Origin: Desulfitobacterium hafniense DCB-2
Lineage (GTDB): Bacteria; Bacillota; Desulfitobacteriia; Desulfitobacteriales; Desulfitobacteriaceae
NCBI RefSeq assembly: GCF_000021925.1
Contig: NC_011830.1
Coordinates: forward strand, 5,119,001 to 5,183,000
Length of the DNA: 64,000 bases
Direction of reading: 5' to 3'
The notes under the pieces are model-generated. The model saw only the letters and a program-made list of their open reading frames with translations. It had not been told where the DNA came from and did no database searches. Of this stretch, positions 17,417 through 25,648 are shown piece after piece. A program made the position numbers and the translations under genes. Numbering within the stretch: position 1 is the stretch's first letter; each line of letters begins with the position of its first letter.

Positions 17417-18055
17417 TTGCGAAAATTCATCTTCAAGGATGGAAACCGGGAACTCCTGCTTCCCGTTACGCCCCCGTCCTTTACGATTACCCATGGTATA
17501 AAGATAGAGACCATCCATATTCATACTCTTGGTGATGTTAATATAGCGGGCTATGGGACCCTTGCCGCCATCAAAATAGACTGTCTCTTCCCTGCCCAGC
17601 CCTACCCCTTTGCCCTTACCGATGAGAATCCTTATACCTATGTGAAGACCTTTCAAAAATTCTGCGATAAACGCAAAGTGATTCGCTTTGTTATCCCGGA
17701 CACCCCCGTCAATCTCCCTGTTTTAGTTGAGTCCATTGCTTACTCAGAGCGGGACGGGACCCATGATGTTTACGCTACCCTTACTCTGCGCGAATACCGG
17801 CAATTAAATGCCGTAAAAGTTGAGCAAAGCGGAACTGAGAACCAACCCCGACCTGCCGCCGCAGCCATCGACAAGCCCACAGCGTATACAGTCGAAAGCG
17901 GAGATACTCTGAGCTCCATCTGCCGAAAGCTTTATGGGGACGCCAATCTCTATCCCAAAGTGGCTGACGCTAATGGCCTAACAAATCCGCATTTGATATT
18001 TCCCGAACAAATACTCAGCATGCCGGATAAAAGCCAATTGGTATCGGGGAGGTGA
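17417..18055 (+). CDS. XkdP-like LysM tail protein
   Basis: 212 residues from the TTG at 17417, eight bases after AAGGAGG; the open frame reaches further up but without a ribosome site. The N-terminal domain (KFIFKDGNRELLLPVTPPSFTI) resembles XkdP, and the last 55 residues form a LysM fold (YTVESGDTLSSICRKLYGDANLYPKV...ANGL). In this family the protein belongs to the tail-tip or baseplate hub and may bind peptidoglycan during injection. Confidence 0.82.
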   Translation: MRKFIFKDGNRELLLPVTPPSFTITHGIKIETIHIHTLGDVNIAGYGTLAAIKIDCLFPAQPYPFALTDENPYTYVKTFQKFCDKRKVIRFVIPDTPVNLPVLVESIAYSERDGTHDVYATLTLREYRQLNAVKVEQSGTENQPRPAAAAIDKPTAYTVESGDTLSSICRKLYGDANLYPKVADANGLTNPHLIFPEQILSMPDKSQLVSGR

Positions 18056-18064
18056 CCAGTCAGA

Positions 18065-19072
18065 GTGGTTAAACTGCTTTTGAAAAACACGGAGGGAACA
18101 TTCGATATAAGCCAGCTGGTCCCCCAGATAACGTGGTCCGGAGACTATCAGCAATGTGCCAGAACCTTGGATTTCAGTCTCTTGTCCTCTCCTCTTGACA
18201 AGCATATACCCGAGCTCCAATGCGAGCTGGGCCATTCTATCCTGCTCATACAGGACAACAACACATTATTCGAAGGCTATATATTTGAGCGCACCAAGAA
18301 TACAGGAAGCAGTACTATTGATATTACCTGCTTTGACCGGGGAATCTATCTCAAACGCAACAAAATCTCATATAAATTCACAAATCAAGCTCCGGAGGCG
18401 ATTGCCAAAAGGATCTGTGCCGATTTTGACATCGAAATCGGGGAAATCATTGATACAGGAGTTAAAATCAGCCGTAATTTCCTTGGTTCGACACTGTATG
18501 ATATCATCCAAACTGCCTACACCCTGGCCTCTTACCAGACCAAGAAGAAATACTACCTGGTCTTTAAAGGGCCAAAGCTTTATGTCCTGGAAAAAAAGGT
18601 TACCGATGAGACTCAGGTGATTGAGGGCGGCTCCAATCTCATAGAGGCCAGCACCTCAGAAAGTATAAGGAGCCTGATCAACCAAATTGCGATCTACGAT
18701 AAAGATGACAATTTGATCCGCCGTGTCAAAAATGATGAATCCATTGGGCTGTACGGATTGCTGCAAGACTATATCCGGCAGTCAGATGATGAGAATGCCG
18801 GAAAGAGAGCTCAGGACATGCTGGATGACAATGGCCTGCAACAGAAGATTACCATCAATAATCTCGGCAATGCGGCCAATGTCTCCGGGGGCACCGTAGT
18901 GGTCCGGGAACCCTACACCGGGCTTTACGGACTGTTTTACATTGATAGTGACACTCATACCTGGAAGAATGGTCTTTATCTCAACAAGCTGGTTATCAAT
19001 TTTAAGAACATCATGGACGAAAAGGAAGTGGGCACATTGCCGAACCAAAGCGGCGAAAAGGCAGCCGGTTGA
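18065..19072 (+). CDS. XkdQ-like baseplate hub protein
   Basis: 335 residues, GTG start behind GGGGAGGTGA. Sequence style and order match XkdQ of PBSX and the gpD-like hub proteins that plug the tube below the sheath: N-terminal ITWSGDYQQCARTLDFSLL, middle CFDRGIYLKRNKISYKF. Soluble, no membrane segment. It follows the LysM protein by 9 bp in one operon. Confidence 0.8.
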   Translation: MVKLLLKNTEGTFDISQLVPQITWSGDYQQCARTLDFSLLSSPLDKHIPELQCELGHSILLIQDNNTLFEGYIFERTKNTGSSTIDITCFDRGIYLKRNKISYKFTNQAPEAIAKRICADFDIEIGEIIDTGVKISRNFLGSTLYDIIQTAYTLASYQTKKKYYLVFKGPKLYVLEKKVTDETQVIEGGSNLIEASTSESIRSLINQIAIYDKDDNLIRRVKNDESIGLYGLLQDYIRQSDDENAGKRAQDMLDDNGLQQKITINNLGNAANVSGGTVVVREPYTGLYGLFYIDSDTHTWKNGLYLNKLVINFKNIMDEKEVGTLPNQSGEKAAG

Positions 19073-19126
19073 AGACCTTCATTCAATTCTGGGTCTTGAG
19101 TGCAGCGAAAGGAATGACACTTAACT

Positions 19127-19507
19127 ATGGAAGATAACCCTTACACTAGACTTTTGGAGACTATGCGCGGTGAAGCTAAAGAACAACTGCCCACATCTTA
19201 TCGCTTAGGGAAAGTCGTTAACGTTAATCCCCTTAAAGTAAGTACATCAGGCATCATTTTGTCCGGGGACGATCTGCTGATCAATGGGGGAATTGCGCGG
19301 CGTACTGAAGCCCTATCCATGTCGGAACTATCCGGAAATCTTACCGGAACTTTTCATGGTGATACAGGGAATCTGGCGGTCAGTGGCGGCAGTATGTCGG
19401 CTACCGCCGGCATAGAGGGCAGTTTGGCTGAAGGCGACACTGTCCTGCTGATCTCTCTTGAGGATAATCAAAAATTTATCGTACTCTGCAAGGTGGTGAG
19501 CCTATGA
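19127..19507 (+). CDS. DUF2577 tail protein (XkdR-like)
   Basis: 126 residues. Opens NPYTRLLETMRGEAKEQLPTSYRLGKV and is rich in beta-strand residues after that, ending GDTVLLISLEDNQKFIVLCKVV, the usual end of DUF2577 proteins that sit at the tail tip or baseplate of PBSX-like tails. The stop overlaps the following gene start by four bases. Confidence 0.78.
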   Translation: MEDNPYTRLLETMRGEAKEQLPTSYRLGKVVNVNPLKVSTSGIILSGDDLLINGGIARRTEALSMSELSGNLTGTFHGDTGNLAVSGGSMSATAGIEGSLAEGDTVLLISLEDNQKFIVLCKVVSL

Positions 19508-19920
19508 GCCTTTTCCCGATGATTCAGCCGGGGGCGGCAAGGGTTGAAACAGCGTTACCCCTCTGCCGGGAAGTGGACTGGGACTTTGAACTGGATATAC
19601 CGATCTATAAAAACGGCTCACCCTCTTTTGTCACCGGGGCACGGGCCGTTTTGGTTTGGGCATGGAACGCTCTCCATACCCCCAGGTACCGGCATGAGAT
19701 CTACACTTGGAATTATGGCAACGAAGTGGAGCAGTTGATTGGCCAGCCTTTTACGGATGACCTCAAGCGTTCTGAGGTAACCCGATTTGTAAGGGAATGC
19801 CTGTTAATCAATCCATATATTACAGATGTAGCCGATATAACAGTTAATTTTGCCAATGAAACAGTAAAGGTTAGCTGCAGAATAATCACAGTTTATGGGG
19901 AGGTGAATCTCAATGTTTGA
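19504..19920 (+). CDS. DUF2634 baseplate protein (XkdS-like)
   Basis: 138 residues. The motif ALVWAWNALHTPRYRHEIYTWNYGNEVEQLIGQPF, here reading VLVWAWNALHTPRY, is characteristic of XkdS/DUF2634, a gp25-like wedge protein that starts sheath assembly. ATG start; overlaps both neighbours by a few bases, so translation is probably coupled. Confidence 0.82.
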   Translation: MSLFPMIQPGAARVETALPLCREVDWDFELDIPIYKNGSPSFVTGARAVLVWAWNALHTPRYRHEIYTWNYGNEVEQLIGQPFTDDLKRSEVTRFVRECLLINPYITDVADITVNFANETVKVSCRIITVYGEVNLNV

Positions 19921-20953
19921 AACGATTACTCCTGAAAGTATCAAAGAAAATATCCTAAATGAACTTGCGCTGGTAGATGTCCGGGAAGGAAGCTATACGA
20001 ATAATCTTGTCAGCCCGACTGCTTTAGCAATCTGGAAGCTTTACGACAGCTTGAATGCTCTTATTCCCATGGTCTATGTGGATGAGACCTCCGGAGTATA
20101 TATTGACAAAAAGGCTGCCCATTATGGGATCACCAGAAAATCCGGTACAAAGGCTACCGCAGTGCTGCACTTCACAGGAGTTGACGGTAAGGTGGTTCCT
20201 AAAGGGACGGTTTTTCTAACAGGTGACGGCCTGGAATTTGTGACTGAGTCGGCGGTTACGATCACCGCCGGAGCAGCCCGCACCACAGCCATAGCGGCTG
20301 AAGCAGGCGAAGCCTACAATGTTCCCGGCGGCAGCATTACTCAGCAGATTGTCAGTATCTCGGGACTTACCGGCGTAACCAATGATGCTGCTGTCGGGGG
20401 CACAGACCCGGAAAGCGATAAAAGCCTGGTCGAAAGGCTCTATGCCTATCTTCGCAAGCCGGCAACCAGCGGCAATGTTTACCATTATGAACAATGGGCT
20501 TTGGCTGTTGATGGTGTGGGAGGGGTAAAGGTAGCTCCCCTCTGGAATGGACCGGGCACGGTTAAGGTCCTGATCGTAAGCCCTGCTAAAGCTCCTGTGG
20601 ATCAAGAGGTTGTGACCCGTTGCGCTGACCATATCCAACAGAATAGGCCCATTGGAGCGGCGGTGACAGTAGAAAGCGCCTCGGCACTTATGATTAACGT
20701 AGAGGCAACAATTACTATTGAAAGTACAACCACCAAGTCCGCGGTGAAGGAAGCTTTCGCGAACAGCTTGAACGCTTATTTGCAGAGCATTGCTTTTGAA
20801 AAGTACGAATTGATTTACAATCGCCTTGCTTTTATGCTCCTGGATATCGAAGGTGTCATTGACTATGAGGATCTAACCGTCAATGGCGGAACATCAAATA
20901 TTACCATCGCCGCTAATGAGGTCCCTGTAGCAGGAATGGTGGTGATCAGTTAA
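19913..20953 (+). CDS. baseplate J-like protein (XkdT-like)
   Basis: 346 residues, the usual length. Opens with the J-family pattern TPESIKENILNELALVDVREGSY and has the central signature GGTDPESDKSLVERLYAYLRKPATSGNVYHYEQWAL. It forms the baseplate wedge. One base overlaps the next start (TAATG). Confidence 0.9.
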   Translation: MFETITPESIKENILNELALVDVREGSYTNNLVSPTALAIWKLYDSLNALIPMVYVDETSGVYIDKKAAHYGITRKSGTKATAVLHFTGVDGKVVPKGTVFLTGDGLEFVTESAVTITAGAARTTAIAAEAGEAYNVPGGSITQQIVSISGLTGVTNDAAVGGTDPESDKSLVERLYAYLRKPATSGNVYHYEQWALAVDGVGGVKVAPLWNGPGTVKVLIVSPAKAPVDQEVVTRCADHIQQNRPIGAAVTVESASALMINVEATITIESTTTKSAVKEAFANSLNAYLQSIAFEKYELIYNRLAFMLLDIEGVIDYEDLTVNGGTSNITIAANEVPVAGMVVIS

Positions 20954-21498
20954 TGGCGGAGCTGATTGAGTTATTGCCGGCCAATTACAAGAACAGTCAG
21001 GAAGTCGTGGAACTGCAGGAGGCTTTGGGAAATCACATCGCGGCTGCAACGGCGGCTAAAGCCGATGTGTTTAAGCAGCTGGATGTCAACACAGCTACCT
21101 GGGGACTAAGCTACTGGGAGCAGGCCTATGGAATTAAAACAGATATCTTAAAATCTTATGATTACCGCAGAACCAGACTATTAAGCAAGATGCGCGGCCA
21201 AGGTTCAACGACAAACGCGATGATTAAAAATGCTGCGGAAAGCTTCAGCAATGGGGAAGTAGAAATTGCCGAAGATAACGCCAATTATCAATTTACTGTG
21301 AAATTTATAGGGGCCAAAGGAATACCACCCAATCTGGACGATCTTAAAGATGCAGTTGAGGAGATAAAACCGGCTCATCTGAAAGCCATCTATGAATTTA
21401 CTTATCTGGTGTGGTATGAACTTGATGCAAAAAACTGGACTTGGGATCAGTTGGATGCTCAAGATCTTACCTGGAATGAATTGGAGGTGCTTAGCTGA
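20953..21498 (+). CDS. DUF2313 baseplate protein (XkdU/YmfQ-like)
   Basis: 181 residues. Begins LIELLPANYKNSQEVVELQEALG and has the tryptophan-rich WGLSYWEQAYGI and the final run YELDAKNWTWDQLDAQDLTWNELE, which resembles short repeats. Order after the J-like gene and length match XkdU/gpI proteins that link the wedge to the fibres. Confidence 0.82.
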   Translation: MAELIELLPANYKNSQEVVELQEALGNHIAAATAAKADVFKQLDVNTATWGLSYWEQAYGIKTDILKSYDYRRTRLLSKMRGQGSTTNAMIKNAAESFSNGEVEIAEDNANYQFTVKFIGAKGIPPNLDDLKDAVEEIKPAHLKAIYEFTYLVWYELDAKNWTWDQLDAQDLTWNELEVLS

Positions 21499-21899
21499 TG
21501 CCAGAACAATCAGCACGATTAGGAATACCCTTACCCTTGGGAAACGAAAATGTTTCAAGGCAAGCCATCAGAGAAATGCTTCAGGCTGTGGATGAGCATG
21601 CGGAAACTATCCCCGGAGCTCAAGCCAAAGCCGATGCGGCGGAGGCTGCTGCCAAGTCCTACGCGGATAGTGCCGCAGGCTCTGCAGCCGGAGCCGTGGC
21701 GAGCGCACTTGCTGCGCATAAGGCGGAAAGTATATATTTGCAAGAAGAGGAACCATCAGCAGCGAACCATAAAACACTGTGGTTCGCAATAGGATCTGAA
21801 GCAAATTTTGATGGCGGTGGAGTAAATATTGCAAATGCTCAAACCAGCACTACTCCACCGGAAATCGATGGTTATTGGTTTGAGCCTATTAAAAGTTAA
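21498..21899 (+). CDS. fibre-linked protein of unknown function
   Basis: 133 residues. Alanine-rich middle (PGAQAKADAAEAAAKSYADSAAGSA) suits a trimeric coiled coil, followed by a short domain with DGYWFEPIKS at the end. Located between the DUF2313 baseplate gene and the fibre genes, so it may be an adaptor. No named family recognised. Confidence 0.6.
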   Translation: MPEQSARLGIPLPLGNENVSRQAIREMLQAVDEHAETIPGAQAKADAAEAAAKSYADSAAGSAAGAVASALAAHKAESIYLQEEEPSAANHKTLWFAIGSEANFDGGGVNIANAQTSTTPPEIDGYWFEPIKS

Positions 21900-21922
21900 T
21901 AAAGGAAGAGGTGGACAATACC

Positions 21923-22681
21923 ATGGCTGATATAAACGTCCAAATCAAACAAAGAAACGGAGAAATTTGGGATAATCTCTACCCGAAGACAAAAGCTGAG
22001 AACGTAACTGAGTCCGCGGCTAAAAGGTTTGTGTCAGATACTGAAAAAGCATCATGGAATGGTAAGCAAACTGCTCTGGGTTTTACGCCGGAAAATGTGA
22101 GTAAAAAAGGAACGGCTAACGGGTATGCTGAACTCGATGCAAGCGGCAAAGTGCCTGCATCGCAGTTGCCATCCTATGTAGACGATGTTTTAGAATACAC
22201 AAATCAGGCCGCATTTCCCTCGACCGGCGAAACTGGGAAAATCTACATCGCAATAGATACGAATAAAACCTATCGCTGGGGTGGTACTGGTTATGTTGAA
22301 ATAAGTGCTTCACTGGCCTTGGGTGAAACTTCAAGTACAGCCTATCGCGGTGATCGTGGAAAAACAGCTTACGATCATAGCCAATCCGCCCACGCTCCAG
22401 CTAATGCTCAGAAAAATAGTGACATCATCAAAGCCGAGATTGAGGCCAAACTTACAGGAGTGATATCTTCACACTCACACGCGTCAGGTACACCCTCTGC
22501 CCACGGAGCAACACATATCACGGGTGGTGCCGACGTAATTCCGGGTGCCATAGCAGGCGGTAATGCCGGTCTGATGAGCGGTGTGGATAAATCAAAACTT
22601 GATGCGTTACCCAGAGTGATAGTAAACGCCAATGAGCCAAGTAGTCCCGCTGCTGGCGATTTATGGTATGCAATTGTATAG
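21923..22681 (+). CDS. tail fibre protein 1
   Basis: 252 residues from the ATG at 21923 behind GAGGTGG (a GTG four codons earlier is less likely). The N-terminus VQIKQRNGEIWDNLYPKTKAENV, then KGTANGYAELDASGKVPASQLPSYVDDVLEY, is a common fibre module; the end has histidine-rich repeats HSHASGTPSAHGATHITGGAD. The first 30 residues resemble the next gene, so both probably attach to the same site. Confidence 0.75.
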   Translation: MADINVQIKQRNGEIWDNLYPKTKAENVTESAAKRFVSDTEKASWNGKQTALGFTPENVSKKGTANGYAELDASGKVPASQLPSYVDDVLEYTNQAAFPSTGETGKIYIAIDTNKTYRWGGTGYVEISASLALGETSSTAYRGDRGKTAYDHSQSAHAPANAQKNSDIIKAEIEAKLTGVISSHSHASGTPSAHGATHITGGADVIPGAIAGGNAGLMSGVDKSKLDALPRVIVNANEPSSPAAGDLWYAIV

Positions 22682-22693
22682 GGAGGGCTAAAG

Positions 22694-23647
22694 ATGACAA
22701 CATACAATACAGTTATAAAGAAGCGCAATGCAACGAACAATGGCTGGGATTCCGTTTTGCCTATTACCACTGCCGAGAATGTATTGGTTAACGCCGAAGG
22801 TGATACTCTTGCTACGCATTTGGCGGATAAAGTGCAACATATACCATATGCTGTAGCCACAGGCGCGGCAAATGCCTATGCAGTAACATTAAACCCTGCT
22901 CCTACATCATATGTGGATGGTATGGCTATTTCAGTAAAAATAAACGTGACTAACACAGGGTCATCTACTTTAAACATCAATGGATTAGGGGCAAAAAATA
23001 TACTTAAAGCTGATTTGAACTTAATTACATCTGGAAAATTGAAAGCTGGCGGTATTTATACTTTTAGATATAATGCCGAAGGACCGGTTTTCATCTTACA
23101 GGGTGAAGGGGGTGAATACGGAACAGCAGGAGCAGGGCAAGTATTGGCTGGGTATACGGTAGGAACAGAAGGCGGGTTGGTAAACGGTTCTATACCAAAT
23201 TTCACAGATAATACTCAGTGGGCAACAGGAGCTACCGGTGTATATGTTGAAAATGAGATTTGGCTTAGACCGCCTGCTGGATACTATGATGGGTCTGTTG
23301 CTTATGTTCGTGTCTATGACCCGAATTGGGCAGCTGCAAATATCTTGGCTGGTAAAAGCATTTTGGGGTTGGCTGGAACAGCTATAAATGGGGCGGGGAT
23401 GAAAAAGGTAGCTACTGGAACTGTAGCAGCAACAGGCAACGATCAGACAATAAGCGGCTTAGACTTTACCCCTCACTGGATACTTATGCGCGATGTGGGT
23501 AATAACTCGAAAGTATACTGGATTTCATTTGCCCAAGGAGTAAATGCAACCTATATAAACACAGGCAATATTTTAAGCGTAGGAAATGGTTACTTCGTTT
23601 TTAACTCGTATAATGCAAAAACCATGAATTGGATTGCAATTGAATAA
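22694..23647 (+). CDS. tail fibre protein 2
   Basis: 317 residues, ATG behind AGGGAGGG. Shares the start pattern (VIKKRNATNNGWDSVLPITTAENV) with the fibre before it, then differs: a beta-rich middle and a C-terminus with glycine-rich loops typical of receptor-binding tips. The gene is more AT-rich than the baseplate genes, in keeping with exchange of specificity modules. Confidence 0.75.
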   Translation: MTTYNTVIKKRNATNNGWDSVLPITTAENVLVNAEGDTLATHLADKVQHIPYAVATGAANAYAVTLNPAPTSYVDGMAISVKINVTNTGSSTLNINGLGAKNILKADLNLITSGKLKAGGIYTFRYNAEGPVFILQGEGGEYGTAGAGQVLAGYTVGTEGGLVNGSIPNFTDNTQWATGATGVYVENEIWLRPPAGYYDGSVAYVRVYDPNWAAANILAGKSILGLAGTAINGAGMKKVATGTVAATGNDQTISGLDFTPHWILMRDVGNNSKVYWISFAQGVNATYINTGNILSVGNGYFVFNSYNAKTMNWIAIE

Positions 23648-23663
23648 TATCGAGGTGTTAAAT

Positions 23664-23936
23664 ATGGAATATGGTAAAAGAATTATCTTTGACCCGAGCA
23701 ATGGCAGGGTTTTGAATTACTGCTTGGAGGAAATGTCTGGTAATCTCCAAGAAGGATTAAGGCCAGAATCTATTGATTTTATAGATTTACCTTATGGAGA
23801 CACTACTTTAAGGGACGTAGACGCATATCATGTTGATGTCCAAACTAGGACAGTAGTTGTTGACTCTTACAGAGAGCACACGCTGACATACGAAGAGCTA
23901 CAACAACAATTGTTAATTGCACAGGGGGTAATTTAA
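23664..23936 (+). CDS. small fibre-operon protein
   Basis: 90 residues from the ATG at 23664 (GAGGTG eight bases upstream). Acidic, soluble, with no motif I recognise (RIIFDPSNGRVLNYCLEEM). Position after the fibre and before an XkdX-like peptide resembles XkdW. It might be a fibre assembly factor, but the sequence does not show this. Confidence 0.55.
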   Translation: MEYGKRIIFDPSNGRVLNYCLEEMSGNLQEGLRPESIDFIDLPYGDTTLRDVDAYHVDVQTRTVVVDSYREHTLTYEELQQQLLIAQGVI

Positions 23937-23937
23937 C

Positions 23938-24081
23938 ATGGTTGAGTTATATGTGAAGTGGCTTGCAGACTGGATTAAGAACGGAGCAGTCAATATTCAG
24001 ACTGGTCTGCCTTTTGTTTTAACTGACATTAAAATTCCTGAGTATCGGGAAGCTGCAGAAGAGTTGCTTACTGCGCAATAG
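23938..24081 (+). CDS. XkdX-like small protein
   Basis: 47 residues: MVELYVKWLADWIKNG, then LPFVLTDIKIPEYREAAEELLTAQ. ATG seven bases after AGGGGGTAA and one base after the previous stop; ends with TAG. Same size and place as XkdX, the tiny protein that usually closes fibre operons. The amber stop is followed by a hairpin, so reading through it as pyrrolysine is unlikely. Confidence 0.6.
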   Translation: MVELYVKWLADWIKNGAVNIQTGLPFVLTDIKIPEYREAAEELLTAQ

Positions 24082-24106
24082 CCCTATTTTACGCAATACC
24101 ACAACG

Positions 24107-24127
24107 CCAACACAGGGCGTATTTTTT
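24107..24127 (+). terminator. weak terminator after the fibre genes
   Basis: ACGCC and GGCGT arms with a short loop, followed by ATTTTTTA. The five-pair stem is short, so read-through into the lysis genes is likely. Confidence 0.4.
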
Positions 24128-24181
24128 ATCCCCAAATCCAAGGCTTGGCTCTTCCACTCAAGAAAAGGCAGGTGATCACCT

Positions 24182-24478
24182 TTGGACTTTACACTCATCA
24201 CTGCCCTCCTTGGGGTATCGGCTGCTTTGTCCGGAATCATCTTAGGCTGGTCGGCAAGAGCTAAGGAAGCAGAGAAGGACGTCAGAAAAGATGCCGAGGT
24301 CGACACCGCCCTCCGCACAGATATGGAGTATCTTAAGCGCGGAGTAGATGATATCCGACTTGAACAGCGTACCCACGGGCAGCGCGTAGATGCCATGGGT
24401 GAACGCCTTACCCGGGTTGAAGAATCATCAAAACAAGCTCACAAGCGGATTGACCGCATCGAGCAGAAAGAAGAGTAA
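24182..24478 (+). CDS. XhlA-like hemolysin/lysis accessory protein
   Basis: 98 residues, TTG start behind AGGTGA. One N-terminal membrane segment (about 4-24) followed by a long charged helix with heptad-like spacing (RTDMEYLKRGVDDIRLEQRTHGQRVDAMGERLTRVEE). This plan, mirrored relative to PBSX XhlA, and its place before the amidase and holin suggest a lysis accessory protein. Confidence 0.6.
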   Translation: MDFTLITALLGVSAALSGIILGWSARAKEAEKDVRKDAEVDTALRTDMEYLKRGVDDIRLEQRTHGQRVDAMGERLTRVEESSKQAHKRIDRIEQKEE

Positions 24479-24480
24479 TC

Positions 24481-25191
24481 ATGCCGCAAATAGAATGGGT
24501 AGGTACCCCCAACTTTAGGTATGGCCGCAACGGTCTCCAGCCCTTGGCCATTGTCAATCATATCACCGCCGGCTATTATCCGGGCTGTTTAGACTGGATG
24601 CAGCGTTCTGGCTCCCAGGCAAGTGCACATTATTTGGTTTTGAGAAACGGCCGCATACTGCAGCTGGTCAAAGATGAAAACACAGCCTGGCATGCAGGCA
24701 TAGTGAACAAACCCGATTGGAGCCTGTATGATGGAACAAATCCCAACTACTATACCATCGGCATTGAACACGAAGGAATGCCTGGAGATGAGCTGACAGA
24801 AGCTCAGTATCAGGCCACCCTATGGCTCCACAAGCAGCTCATCACCAAGTACCCAGCGATCACCATTGATAGCCGGCATATCATTGGCCACTATAGAATT
24901 GACAGTATCAACAGACCAAACTGCCCAGGGGCTAAGTTTCCCTGGGCAGAGTTATTTGCTGATTTGAAAGGAGAGCATGACGTGGATCACCTCGTAATCT
25001 ATGCCGATGGAGATGTCGGAGCTGCGCTTTTGCTCAGCTTTAAGCTGAAATGCCCGATGGTCCATAAAGCCTTTGCAGAGAATATCCAGGCCAAGCATAA
25101 GCACTGGGTTGGAGTGCAGGGAACAAACGGCAACAGAAATTACTACTATGCCGGAAGTGACCGGATAGAGACTGCGAAATTAGGATTGTAA
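24481..25191 (+). CDS. N-acetylmuramoyl-L-alanine amidase
   Basis: 236 residues. Amidase_2 domain (about 5-150) with zinc-ligand regions NHITAGYYPG, AWHAG and NRPNCPGAKFPW, and the catalytic-type HYRIDS. The last 70 residues, ending GSDRIETAKLGL, recall one cell-wall-binding type 2 repeat (a G-x-DR-x-ETA pattern). No signal peptide, so it would need the holin to reach the wall and free the particles. Confidence 0.88.
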   Translation: MPQIEWVGTPNFRYGRNGLQPLAIVNHITAGYYPGCLDWMQRSGSQASAHYLVLRNGRILQLVKDENTAWHAGIVNKPDWSLYDGTNPNYYTIGIEHEGMPGDELTEAQYQATLWLHKQLITKYPAITIDSRHIIGHYRIDSINRPNCPGAKFPWAELFADLKGEHDVDHLVIYADGDVGAALLLSFKLKCPMVHKAFAENIQAKHKHWVGVQGTNGNRNYYYAGSDRIETAKLGL

Positions 25192-25204
25192 GGAGAGATC
25201 GGCC

Positions 25205-25567
25205 ATGGAAACCGCATTAGGTTATATCCAGAACTTTTGGGGGCTGCTGCTTGTTGTGGCAGTCTTTATTATTTATCTGATCAGCCAGGGAAGGACCAAG
25301 GCGGGGAAGATTGTGCTCTCGCTGATGCTGAGACTGGAGAAGCAGGCTGAGGAGTATGCGCTGCAGACCGGGGAAGAGAAATTCGGTTTCGTGGTGGAAA
25401 AAGGGTATCAGCTTTTGCCCAAATATGTGCGATTAGTCTTTAGCTATAACATGTTCGTTGAACTGGCAAGCAGACTCTACGATGAAGCAAAGAACTATTT
25501 ATCAAGCCTGGAGGAAAAGGCCCTCGCCGCACCAGTTAAGGAAAGCGAGAAGGCCACACCCGAATAA
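25205..25567 (+). CDS. putative phage holin
   Basis: 120 residues; a single N-terminal membrane helix (FWGLLLVVAVFIIYLI, about 11-27) followed by a charged cytoplasmic helix region. Size, topology and position right after the amidase fit LLH-type holins. Last gene of the tail island; 81 bp later the minus-strand wecB gene ends. Confidence 0.7.
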   Translation: METALGYIQNFWGLLLVVAVFIIYLISQGRTKAGKIVLSLMLRLEKQAEEYALQTGEEKFGFVVEKGYQLLPKYVRLVFSYNMFVELASRLYDEAKNYLSSLEEKALAAPVKESEKATPE

Positions 25568-25648
25568 CACAGCCCACAACAAGCTTCAACAGTCTCTAAC
25601 ATCCTCTGATACTCTCTGACACTCTCTGGCCGTCTTTTCCCAAGCCCT

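Noticed and set aside
24079..24081. Amber stop of the XkdX-like gene read as pyrrolysine
   Set aside because: The frame stays open for over 50 codons, but it runs through a terminator-like hairpin and into another gene in a different frame, and no homologue supports it.
9462..25567. Complete prophage
   Set aside because: No head, packaging, integrase or replication genes and no visible attachment repeats.
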